From Aestuariivirga litoralis (GTDB lineage: Bacteria > Pseudomonadota > Alphaproteobacteria > Rhizobiales > Aestuariivirgaceae), in the NCBI RefSeq assembly GCF_015714715.1, contig NZ_WAHS01000001.1:62001-126000 (forward strand): a stretch of DNA of 64,000 bases, read 5' to 3'. The notes beneath the pieces are model-generated. The model was given only the letters and a program-made list of their open reading frames with translations. It ran no database searches and was not told the origin of the DNA. This document shows positions 8,628 through 16,114 of this stretch, piece after piece; position 1 is the first letter of the stretch; each line of letters starts with the position of its first letter. The translations under genes and the position numbers were made by a program.

Positions 8628-9470
8628 ATGCCGGAGATTATTCCGCAAAACGACGAAGACAAAGAACAACTCACGTATCTTCGTTCTCCGCCGGGAGAGA
8701 GAGGTTCGGGCGCGGTGCGTTACGCGGCGGCGATGTATTTCTTCCAACGCGGCATGCTGCATGCGCGTGACCTTGAGGCTTATCGCGCCCTGAGCAAGGT
8801 GGATGGCACGGCGGATAATCCTGCCGGGCAGGCGATCATGCAATTGGCCATGGAGACTGAGCGCTATATCAGCGGGCTCGAATTTCCCGGTAAAGCCGAT
8901 GTGATGGACGGCCTGGCGCGGTGGATGCGCGGGGCTCCGCAGGCGGTGAAGCCCGGCCATGTTCCGGCGCGCAGCCATGCGCGGGAGGCATTGGCTGCGA
9001 TGACGGATACGCGGCTGGCATCCGCCTTGGCTTCTGCGGTGCCGGTGCTGGGTTGGAGCGCTTTCACGCAGTACCCGGCTGATGAAATCGGCGCCAAATT
9101 TCTGCGTAACAATGCTTTTGCATCATTGGTGGGTGAGGGCTCGCCTTATCCGGCAGAAGATTTCGATCTCGGGTTTTTCGTTGTCGGGCCGCATACTTTT
9201 TACCGCGATCATTGCCATGCTGCGCCCGAGCTTTATGCGCCGCTGACCGGGCCGCATGGTTGGCGCTTCAAGCCGGGTGATCCGCTGCAATGGCTTGATG
9301 CGGATGTTCCGGTTTGGAACCCGCCGAACCAGCCGCATGCCACGATGACGGGCGATGTGCCTTTCCTCGCGATCTATTGCTGGACCCGCGATGTAAATGA
9401 GCCAGCGCGTGTGCTGTTCAGCAATGATTGGACAGCCATCGAGACGCAGTTCAGCGCTTCGTCAAAGTGA
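8628..9470 (+). CDS. DMSP-lyase-family cupin protein
   Basis: A 280-residue protein with a C-terminal cupin barrel resembling the dimethylsulfoniopropionate lyase family (DddQ/DddL-type cupins). The metal-site signature is visible as H195-x-H197-x3-E201-x-Y203, with H237 in NPPNQPHATMTG. In that family these residues bind the metal and the Tyr acts in beta-elimination. The N-terminal ~130 residues are helical and not recognised further. It is the last gene of the importer/Rieske operon, 2 nt after a permease, so it probably acts on the imported compound or a derivative. Whether it is a true DMSP lyase or a relative cleaving or isomerising another onium compound cannot be told from sequence. 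Its 3' end overlaps the convergent gene 9451-10164 by 20 nt. Confidence 0.75.
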   Translation: MPEIIPQNDEDKEQLTYLRSPPGERGSGAVRYAAAMYFFQRGMLHARDLEAYRALSKVDGTADNPAGQAIMQLAMETERYISGLEFPGKADVMDGLARWMRGAPQAVKPGHVPARSHAREALAAMTDTRLASALASAVPVLGWSAFTQYPADEIGAKFLRNNAFASLVGEGSPYPAEDFDLGFFVVGPHTFYRDHCHAAPELYAPLTGPHGWRFKPGDPLQWLDADVPVWNPPNQPHATMTGDVPFLAIYCWTRDVNEPARVLFSNDWTAIETQFSASSK

Positions 9471-10164
9471 AATAGCCGGACGCAACCGCGATCGCGGTGT
9501 CGGCCCCATGATAGAGGCACAAGGCGATCATCAAGGTGGGCAATTGCCCTACGGACCAGGCCAGCAAAGCGAGCAAGGGCAGCAACGTATCCAACCCGGA
9601 AAACCCGCTATGGATCAGTTCGAAAACATTTGGCCTTGCCTTTGTGTTTGGCTTTGTGCGCTGAATGCGTAGTTTCAAATCGCTGCGCGTGAGTTTGCCG
9701 AAGGTGGCGCAGACGGCGCAGAACAATCCCAGCGCCAGCCAACTTGGTGCAGGGCCAGGCGAAATGCCATCCGTGATCAATCCAAGTGCTGCAAGGCCAG
9801 TGATACGGTTTACCCCATCGCATGCGGCATCGAGATAGGCGCCTTGCGGGCTGGTTTTCCCGGTGGCACGGGCGAGCGGGCCATCGGCACAATCAAACAA
9901 CGAGAACAACACGCCGAACAGCGCGTAGAGCGGCAGTGCCGTATTGGGTGGCCAGAACCAAGCCACAACAGCCATCATCACCGTGGCCACCAGGCCTGCG
10001 AGGGTGAGTGTGGTGGGGGATATGTGCAAAGCCATCGCCACCCGCGCCAGGGCAAAGGCGGGCAGCCGGTAAAAAATGGCGGAGCCCCAATCGCCCCGGA
10101 TTTCATCGTGGAACTTGTTGTGCCAATAGTCCTGCGATATGGCCTTGAGGGTGGGGCGCGTCAT
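9451..10164 (-). CDS. CDP-alcohol phosphatidyltransferase family protein
   Basis: A 237-residue membrane enzyme of the CDP-alcohol phosphotransferase class, which transfers a phosphoalcohol from a CDP-activated donor to an acceptor alcohol. The full catalytic signature is present: D91-x2-D94-G95-x2-A98-R99-x8-G108-x3-D112-x3-D116. About 40 soluble residues precede the first helix, then roughly six helices. The N-terminal region and pairing resemble enzymes that use CDP-inositol: the neighbouring divergent gene at 10207 encodes a nucleotidyltransferase, and in archaeal di-inositol-phosphate synthesis the two activities are fused as cytidylyltransferase plus CDP-alcohol transferase. Substrate is inference. 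The stop lies inside the end of the convergent cupin gene. Confidence 0.88.
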   Translation of the reverse strand: MTRPTLKAISQDYWHNKFHDEIRGDWGSAIFYRLPAFALARVAMALHISPTTLTLAGLVATVMMAVVAWFWPPNTALPLYALFGVLFSLFDCADGPLARATGKTSPQGAYLDAACDGVNRITGLAALGLITDGISPGPAPSWLALGLFCAVCATFGKLTRSDLKLRIQRTKPNTKARPNVFELIHSGFSGLDTLLPLLALLAWSVGQLPTLMIALCLYHGADTAIAVASGYFTLTKR

Positions 10165-10206
10165 GCTAGAAATTCAATATCCGTTGGGCAGTACCGGATC
10201 ACTCTA

Positions 10207-10971
10207 ATGAAAAACATCACAGCCGTCATCCTGGCAGCGGGACGAGGCACCAGATTGCACGGACCGAACGGCGGCAAGCCCAAGGGCTTTCTCCCGGTTT
10301 TGGGCAAGACGTTCATTTCACGCGCCGTCGATATTCTGCAAGTCAGCGGGGTCAAGGATGTTGTGATCGTCACCGGGCATGAAGCGGGGCAATTCGAAAA
10401 CTTCGCTGCCACGCGAACTGGCGTGCGCTGCGCTTACAATCCGGAGTTTGCCAGCAAAGGTGCGGTGCAGAGTTTCATCGTGGGATTGCAGGCCAGTTCC
10501 GGCAGCGTGATTATGCTCGACGCCGATATTGTTTATGAAACGCGGGCGGTGGAGGCGGTGGTGAATGCGCCTGGGGACAGTGCCATTGCGCTTTCCAGCA
10601 TCAGCGGGCTGGGGGATGAGAATCTCGCCTGGACTGTGACGAGCGATCGAGGTCCAAGGCGATTGGCCCATATTTCCAAATTGCGATCCAGCCGCGATGG
10701 CTCGCCCGACTCTGAGCATGTTGGAATTATCAGGATGAGCGCGGCCCTTAGCGATGATTTGCGACGAGAGGGCGGGGCGATGGCCGATCGGAATCCGCAC
10801 ACGCTGTATGAGGAATGCCTAAATCATTTTCTTCCGGTCCATCCGGTTGAAGGTGTTTTCTTGCCCGAACTCGTATGGACAGAAGTGGATGATGAGGCGA
10901 TGTGGCAGCATGCGCAGGAAAATGTGTTTCCGAGGCTGGCCCTTTGCGATGCCGAGGTTGGTTTTCGCTAA
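10207..10971 (+). CDS. Sugar/polyol-phosphate nucleotidyltransferase (MobA/LicC-like)
   Basis: A 254-residue NTP transferase. The N-terminal nucleotide-binding loop is VILAAGRGTRLHG followed by KPKGFLPVLGK, the G-x-G-T-R-x(n)-PK pattern of nucleotidyltransferases; D-A-D in IMLDADIVYE binds the metal. I take ATG 10207, where homology begins; the reading frame is open much further upstream but that part is antisense to the divergent gene. It would activate a phosphorylated sugar, choline or inositol with CTP or another NTP. Adjacency to a CDP-alcohol phosphotransferase and to inositol-3-phosphate synthase makes an inositol-phosphate cytidylyltransferase plausible but unproven. The last 4 nt overlap the convergent CdsA-like gene. 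Confidence 0.82.
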   Translation: MKNITAVILAAGRGTRLHGPNGGKPKGFLPVLGKTFISRAVDILQVSGVKDVVIVTGHEAGQFENFAATRTGVRCAYNPEFASKGAVQSFIVGLQASSGSVIMLDADIVYETRAVEAVVNAPGDSAIALSSISGLGDENLAWTVTSDRGPRRLAHISKLRSSRDGSPDSEHVGIIRMSAALSDDLRREGGAMADRNPHTLYEECLNHFLPVHPVEGVFLPELVWTEVDDEAMWQHAQENVFPRLALCDAEVGFR

Positions 10972-11723
10972 GTCAGCACGCGCTGCAGCACGATGGCGGT
11001 GAGCGGAGCCGCGACGATCCAGGCGTCATAAATGTCGAGCATTCCACCTTGGCCTTGAAGGAGAACGGGATAGTCTTTGCGCCCCGCATTGCGCTTGGGC
11101 CATGATGCAGCAAGGTCGCCGAGCGTGGCAAAGGCCGCCGTGCAAATTGTGGCCCACGCGGCCTGAGCGGGCGTTGTGATGCCGGCCAAGGTCAGAAGGA
11201 GTGCGGCGACAGCGAGCGCCAGAAATCCGGTGGCAAAGCCTTCCCAGGTTTTGTTCGGGCTCAAGGCGGGGGCCAGCGGTGTGCGGCCGAACAGCCTTCC
11301 GCCGAGCAGGGCGAAACTGTCGAAGAATTCGACCAGCAAAAGTGACAGCAAGAGTGTGGTGGCGTGGGCCTTGTTGTCCAATTCCACACCAAGCAGGATC
11401 AGGGGCAGAATGGGCATGATCAAAAAGCCCACCAGCGCGGGCAACCGGCGTTGCTTTGGGGCCGCGCGCAGCACGATGAGCGCTTCGCAGATGATGCGGG
11501 CAGCAAAGGCCGCGAAGGCCAGCCAGATCCAGGGATGCGGCAGCAACACCAGCACTACGGGCAAAGCAAGAATGAATGCCTCCTGCAGAAGCATGCGTCG
11601 CGCGCCGGCCAGACGTGGTGCAAGCTGCGGTGACAGAAGCAGCACATGCAGAAGCGCCATGCCGCCGATCCAGGCGCAGAGCATTGCAATCAACAGAGGC
11701 TGAAGCGCTGCCGCAGGGATCAA
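10968..11723 (-). CDS. CdsA-like phosphatidate cytidylyltransferase (divergent)
   Basis: A 251-residue polytopic protein of the CDP-diglyceride synthetase family, which makes CDP-diacylglycerol from phosphatidate and CTP. The C-terminal signature region is recognisable (SWPKRNAGRKDYP, then GGMLDIYDAW), but two usually conserved positions differ: the family PGHGG reads QGQGG and the DRxDS reads DIYDA. The mid-protein sequence SPNKTWEGFATG is the usual second conserved block. It is the third gene of a minus-strand operon after inositol-3-phosphate synthase and the SDR (4-nt overlap with the SDR). A second, non-housekeeping CdsA devoted to this lipid pathway is the likely role; the substitutions could also mean a changed substrate. 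Confidence 0.83.
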   Translation of the reverse strand: MIPAAALQPLLIAMLCAWIGGMALLHVLLLSPQLAPRLAGARRMLLQEAFILALPVVLVLLPHPWIWLAFAAFAARIICEALIVLRAAPKQRRLPALVGFLIMPILPLILLGVELDNKAHATTLLLSLLLVEFFDSFALLGGRLFGRTPLAPALSPNKTWEGFATGFLALAVAALLLTLAGITTPAQAAWATICTAAFATLGDLAASWPKRNAGRKDYPVLLQGQGGMLDIYDAWIVAAPLTAIVLQRVLT

Positions 11724-12526
11724 GATTTTGCATCCAGGCGCGAGATGATGCTCTTGTGGTAGCGCCGCGAAACGGGCGCAAGAATGCCGCGCAACACTGA
11801 GATCAAAAGGGAGCGTCCGCCCATGGTGATGAGAAATTTTCCGGCTTTGGCGCCGGCTATCGTGACGCGCGCCACATGTTCCGCACTCTGTGAGGTGTGG
11901 CCGGCAATCTCGCTGGTGACGGCCGGCCGGCGTGCGCGCTCATAGGCCAGTTGCGGCGTGTCGGTATCATCCGGGCAAACAAGCGAGACGCAAATCTTCG
12001 GCGCGAGTTCCACCATCAGGGCTTCGGCTAATCCGTGAATGGCAAATTTGGAAGCGCCATAGGAGGCATAGCCATAGAGGCCGACCAGGCCTGCTACCGA
12101 GGAGAACAGGATCAAATGCCCGCCTTCGCCTGCGATCATTCCTGGAGCCACGAGATGTGCGAAGTTCAGGGTGCCCAGTGTATTGGTTTGCAGCTGGGCC
12201 GCATGTTCGGCAATCGGCTGGTCGAGAAATTTGCCCGGCTCGCAAATGCCAGCACAGGCGATCGCCCATTGCACGGGGCCGTGCTGTGCCACGGCATCAG
12301 CGATGGCTTGCTGCAGCTTTGCATAATCATTCACATCAACTGACGCCATGATGATGGAGGCCGCGGGGGCAACCGCTCTGATCTGGTCAGCGGCCTGTGC
12401 CAAACGCTGTGTGTTGCGGGCAATCAGCGTTACCGCGAAACCATTTTTGGCCAGTTCCTGTGCACAGGCCAGGCCAATGCCGCTGCTGCCGCCGGTAATA
12501 ATGGCGTGCGGCGGGCGCTCAGCCAT
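11720..12526 (-). CDS. Short-chain dehydrogenase/reductase, 3-ketodihydrosphingosine-reductase-like
   Basis: A 268-residue classical SDR. It has the NAD(P)-binding TGGSSGIG near the N-terminus, the catalytic Ser in LFSSVAG and the Y-x3-K pair in SYGASKFAIHG. The sequence CPDDTDTP after the active site and a C-terminal hydrophobic/basic tail resemble the 3-ketodihydrosphingosine reductase branch, which reduces long-chain ketones at a membrane. The start is ATG 12526, overlapping the end of the inositol synthase gene by 8 nt; an upstream in-frame start would lengthen it by 7 residues. It sits between inositol-3-phosphate synthase and CdsA, so a lipid substrate is likely. No serine palmitoyltransferase is visible, so sphingolipid synthesis cannot be claimed. 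Confidence 0.83.
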   Translation of the reverse strand: MAERPPHAIITGGSSGIGLACAQELAKNGFAVTLIARNTQRLAQAADQIRAVAPAASIIMASVDVNDYAKLQQAIADAVAQHGPVQWAIACAGICEPGKFLDQPIAEHAAQLQTNTLGTLNFAHLVAPGMIAGEGGHLILFSSVAGLVGLYGYASYGASKFAIHGLAEALMVELAPKICVSLVCPDDTDTPQLAYERARRPAVTSEIAGHTSQSAEHVARVTIAGAKAGKFLITMGGRSLLISVLRGILAPVSRRYHKSIISRLDAKS

Positions 12527-13613
12527 GAGCAGAAGGTGTGGCTGCAAAATCCAGCAGGCTTTGATAGGCGACCGTATCGGCCATCTGTTGCGGCGGGTGT
12601 TTGAACAGGAAGGCTGAGGCCTGCCAGATTGCGCCTTTCAATCCACGGTCGCGCGCGATGCGGGCGCAGCGGATGGCGGAGATTGCCATGGCGGCGGCAT
12701 TGGGAGAATCTTCTACCGTCAAGCGCGTCTCAATGCTGACCGGTGCGCCCCCGAATATGCGGCCTTCCAGCCTGATGTATCCCACCTTCTGGTCATTGAG
12801 CCATGGCACATAGTCGGAGGGGCCGATGCGCACATTGTCATCGGCCAGCCGGTCATTGACCGAGGACTGCACGGATTCGGTCTTGGATTTGCGCTTGCTG
12901 TCGAGGCGGGCACTATTGGCCATATTCAGGAAATCGGTGTTGCCGCCGATATTCAGCTGATAGGTGCGATCAAGCTCGGCATCGCGCAGGTCAAACAGGC
13001 TGGCCAGCGTGCGGTGCAGAACGGTGGCGCCGATCTGCGCCTTGAAATCATCACCCAGCAGCGGCAAACCCGCATCGTCGAAGCGCTTGGCCCAGCCCGC
13101 ATTGCTGGCCAGAAAAACCGGAATGGAATTCACAAAGGCGCAGCCCGCTTTCAAAGCGCAAGAAGCGTAAAATTCAGTGGCCTTCTGCGAACCCACGGGC
13201 AGGAAATTGATGACGACTTCGCACCCGGCCTGCTGGAGCAGGGCAACCACATCCTGCTCGCTCAGTTCCGGGGCATCGCTTTCCACGAAACGGCGGCCTT
13301 CGCCATGGGTTTGCATGCTGGATGAAAGCCCGTCGAGTGTTGGGCCGCGTGCCACCTTGATATTGCTGGGTGGCAGATCACGCTGAAAGACATAGGTGCA
13401 GTTGGGCGGCTGGAAAATGGCTTCGTTGAGATCATGTCCAACTTTGCGTTGGTCGATATCGAAGCCTGCAACGATTTCGATTTCGCCGGCACCATAGCCG
13501 CCGAGCACTGGAAAAGGCAGCCCAATGGGATCTGCCTCCTTGCGGCAATAGTAGACACCCTGGACAAGCGCGCTAGCGCAATTGCCCAAGCCAATGATTG
13601 CCGTTTTTATCAC
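12519..13613 (-). CDS. ino1: Inositol-3-phosphate synthase
   Basis: Myo-inositol-3-phosphate synthase, the NAD-dependent enzyme that cyclises glucose-6-phosphate and commits carbon to inositol. The N-terminal dinucleotide motif is IGLGNCASALVQG; conserved blocks LNIGGNTDFLNM and SKRKSKTESVQSS contain active-site residues of the family. The length (364 residues) fits the short prokaryotic form. I choose GTG 13613, preceded by GGGGAA with 8 nt spacing, over an in-frame TTG at 13661 that lacks a ribosome site. It heads a minus-strand operon with the SDR and CdsA-like genes. Few Proteobacteria make inositol lipids, so its presence beside phosphatidyltransferases is a strong pathway clue. Confidence 0.93.
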   Translation of the reverse strand: MIKTAIIGLGNCASALVQGVYYCRKEADPIGLPFPVLGGYGAGEIEIVAGFDIDQRKVGHDLNEAIFQPPNCTYVFQRDLPPSNIKVARGPTLDGLSSSMQTHGEGRRFVESDAPELSEQDVVALLQQAGCEVVINFLPVGSQKATEFYASCALKAGCAFVNSIPVFLASNAGWAKRFDDAGLPLLGDDFKAQIGATVLHRTLASLFDLRDAELDRTYQLNIGGNTDFLNMANSARLDSKRKSKTESVQSSVNDRLADDNVRIGPSDYVPWLNDQKVGYIRLEGRIFGGAPVSIETRLTVEDSPNAAAMAISAIRCARIARDRGLKGAIWQASAFLFKHPPQQMADTVAYQSLLDFAATPSAHG

Positions 13614-13621
13614 CCCAGCCG

Positions 13622-13627
13622 TTCCCC
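13622..13627 (-). promoter_or_regulatory. Ribosome binding site deciding the inositol synthase start
   Basis: GGGGAA on the minus strand lies 8 nt before the GTG at 13613. The alternative TTG at 13661 has no purine-rich element in front, so the GTG start is preferred. Confidence 0.5.
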
Positions 13628-13667
13628 AATGTTGTTTTGGCGTTAAAACTTTGTTAGCCAATCAGGA

Positions 13668-14453
13668 ATGGCGATTCAACAAGTTACACGTCAAAGTAGA
13701 CCAGACATGCAAGCAGAGCGCGTGTATAGGGCATGGTCTATACAACTTTTGCTTGTATCTGGGCCTGTGGCAACGGTCCTGTCCATCCTTGCTGCGCACG
13801 CCGCCAATACCATCATCCATTTTGACGCCTATAGAAATGGACCACCCTCAATCAGCCGCGCCATTGTCGATCCAGTGATTGGCGTTCCTTTTGCCTATGC
13901 CATGATTGTCGATGCGTTGTTGATCGGTGGTGGGGCTGCCATGGCGATTGCGAGTTATGCGTGGCTGGTGTCACGCCTGCTTATGCCGCGGCGCTGGCAT
14001 TTTGTTGTCGGCGCCATTGCGCTGGCGGAGGCTTTCGCGGTGGCCGGTATGGTGGTGCTTTCGCAATTTCGAACGTCGCCATGGCAAGAATGGCATGACG
14101 TTGGAAGCTACATGCTGTTTTTCGGCCATTGTGTTGGGATTGGCTTGTCGGGAATTCTGGCGCGGCGTGTGGTGGTGCAAATGGCGGGAGCCTCCCAGCC
14201 AGAGGACCGCGAACTGGTAGCAAGCGTGAAGTGGGCCCCGCCGCATTCCTGGTGGGTGGTGATTGTCGGAATTGTGTTTGGCGCGCTCTATTTCGGCGGG
14301 CACATGTTGGGCGATACCCTGCTTTTCTGGCGCCGGCTGCTCACGGCGAGTATCGAAGTGCTGCTGATTTCATATTTTGTCTGGTATCTCTGGCGGTATA
14401 CAAAATTTGTTTTATTGGTGAGCAGGGCCAAGGCAGGGCCGGGATCCGCATGA
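13668..14453 (+). CDS. Six-helix membrane protein, loosely Frag1/DRAM/Sfk1-like
   Basis: A 261-residue integral membrane protein of unknown function. Hydrophobic segments can be seen near residues 25-45, 70-95, 105-130, 145-165, 190-212 and 220-245. The extracytoplasmic sequence GPPSISRAI after the first helix and the six-helix layout loosely recall the Frag1/DRAM/Sfk1 family, some of whose members relate to GPI or phosphoinositide lipids; I do not consider this established. It overlaps the ABC exporter gene by 4 nt and is probably its partner. A later ATG at 13707 would drop the first 13 residues. The divergent inositol synthase start is only about 55 nt away, so the two operons share a promoter region. 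Confidence 0.6.
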   Translation: MAIQQVTRQSRPDMQAERVYRAWSIQLLLVSGPVATVLSILAAHAANTIIHFDAYRNGPPSISRAIVDPVIGVPFAYAMIVDALLIGGGAAMAIASYAWLVSRLLMPRRWHFVVGAIALAEAFAVAGMVVLSQFRTSPWQEWHDVGSYMLFFGHCVGIGLSGILARRVVVQMAGASQPEDRELVASVKWAPPHSWWVVIVGIVFGALYFGGHMLGDTLLFWRRLLTASIEVLLISYFVWYLWRYTKFVLLVSRAKAGPGSA

Positions 14454-16108
14454 AACTCGACCGCCGGCTTCTGTTCAGCATGATTGGCTTTCTGTGGCTG
14501 CACGCGCCGATGCGGCTGAAATATGCGCTGATCGTCCTGGCCATCACCACCGGTTTTTCCCGCGACTTTCTGATGGTGGTGGTCAACAAGGCGGCAGGCA
14601 GCGATATGGCCACTGCCTTTCACATTTACCTTCCGGTGTTCGTGGCGCTTCTCGGCATCTTTGTAGTTGCGACCTATAATTATCATGTGCTGGTCACTGC
14701 GGCGAATACGGAAGTCGTCAACAATGTGCGGCTGAAGCTGATCCGGCGGTTGCTGAATGCCGCACCCACCGTGATTGAATCGCATAAGCGCGGTTTTCTT
14801 TATCATATCCTGACCACTGATGTGAACATTGTGGCCAGCACGTCCAACATGATGCTCACACTGCTGCCGCTGTTCATTTTTCTCGTTGTGGCCATTCCGC
14901 AGCTGTTTTTCTATTCGTGGATCGCCGGGTTGTTTTCAGTTGCGGTGATGCTGGGCGGTGTTCTCGCCTATTATGTGCAACAGAAATCCATGGCTGCCCT
15001 TGGTGTGGATGTGCGCCGGCTCGAAGTTGAATATTTCGAAGGCGTGTCGGGGATGATCGATGGCTACCGGGAAACCAAGCTGAACCATGCGCGGCGCAAC
15101 AGCTTTGTGGCTGATGTGGCGGCCAATCTGAACAAGCTTCGGCTGGGGCTTATTTCCACCAGCAGAGTTTATGAAACTGGCGAAGTGGCCGTCAGCATGC
15201 TCAAATTCCTGCTATTCGCAGGCATTGTATTTCTGGCACCGTGGCTCCATGAAACGGCGGCACAGGTCACGTTTTCCGTGCTTACGCTTGTGCTGTTCTG
15301 CATGACGCCGTTTGAGCAGATCATTTCCAGTTATCCGTCCACGATCGCCAGCCTGGTGTCGTTCAGCCGCATCGAAGCGCTGGACGCGGAATTGGGCCCG
15401 CCGCTTCCCTTGATTGAGGATGCCTCGAAGCCGAAGCCGTTCGAGAGTTTGCAGTTGCGCAAATGCAAGGCCCGCTACAAGGCGCAACAGGGGAGGAATT
15501 TTGATCTTGGACCGATCGACCTCACCATCAAGCGTGGCGATGTGGTTTTCCTCGTGGGTGCCAATGGTAGCGGCAAGACCACCTTGCTCAATGTGATCGC
15601 CGGCCTGCACGAGCCCGTCTCCGGCGAGAGGCAAGTGAATGGAGAGACGTTGTCGCCGAACGGACTCGATGAATATCGTGCACGTATTTCGGCGGTGTTC
15701 GCGCGCTATCACGTTTTCCGGAAGCTTTTCGGGCTGGAACATGTGCCCGACACCAAAGTGAGCGAGATGATGAACCATCTCAATCTGCGTGGTGAAACCG
15801 GATGCATCGGTGGGCAGATCACGCGCATGGAAATGTCGTCAGGCCAGAAGCGCCGGCTTGCCCTGGTGGTCAGCCTGCTGGAAGACCGGGACATCCTGAT
15901 CCTCGATGAATTCCTTTCTGATCAGGATCAGACTCAACGGGTTTTCTTTTTTGAGACTTTGCTGCCGGAACTCAAGGCCAAAGGAAAGACCGTGATCCTG
16001 GCCACGCATGATCTCAATTGGGCGAAGGCGTGCGATCAGTTGGTGACGTTGGCGGACGGCAAGATTGTCAGCGTGACGCACCCGCGCGAAGCCGCCGTGC
16101 CGGCCTAG
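14450..16108 (+). CDS. ABC exporter, membrane domain fused to ATPase (cyclic-peptide/SyrD-PvdE type)
   Basis: A 552-residue half-transporter. The N-terminal ~330 residues have six helices of the ABC exporter fold; the C-terminal nucleotide-binding domain has Walker A GANGSGKTT, the signature MSSGQKRRLALV, Walker B ILILDEF and the switch His in ATHDLNW. Walker B is followed by LSDQDQTQRVFFFE, the spacing of the cyclic-peptide exporter family represented by PvdE and SyrD. These move peptides or lipopeptides from cytoplasm to periplasm. The ATG 14450 overlaps the previous stop. Next to lipid-headgroup and synthetase genes it may flip the completed glyco- or peptidolipid. Substrate is unknown. 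Confidence 0.88.
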   Translation: MKLDRRLLFSMIGFLWLHAPMRLKYALIVLAITTGFSRDFLMVVVNKAAGSDMATAFHIYLPVFVALLGIFVVATYNYHVLVTAANTEVVNNVRLKLIRRLLNAAPTVIESHKRGFLYHILTTDVNIVASTSNMMLTLLPLFIFLVVAIPQLFFYSWIAGLFSVAVMLGGVLAYYVQQKSMAALGVDVRRLEVEYFEGVSGMIDGYRETKLNHARRNSFVADVAANLNKLRLGLISTSRVYETGEVAVSMLKFLLFAGIVFLAPWLHETAAQVTFSVLTLVLFCMTPFEQIISSYPSTIASLVSFSRIEALDAELGPPLPLIEDASKPKPFESLQLRKCKARYKAQQGRNFDLGPIDLTIKRGDVVFLVGANGSGKTTLLNVIAGLHEPVSGERQVNGETLSPNGLDEYRARISAVFARYHVFRKLFGLEHVPDTKVSEMMNHLNLRGETGCIGGQITRMEMSSGQKRRLALVVSLLEDRDILILDEFLSDQDQTQRVFFFETLLPELKAKGKTVILATHDLNWAKACDQLVTLADGKIVSVTHPREAAVPA

Positions 16109-16114
16109 GCTCAC

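Noticed and set aside
11720-12526. A complete sphingolipid pathway
   Set aside because: Only a ketosphinganine-reductase-like SDR is seen; serine palmitoyltransferase and acyltransferase genes are absent from the window.
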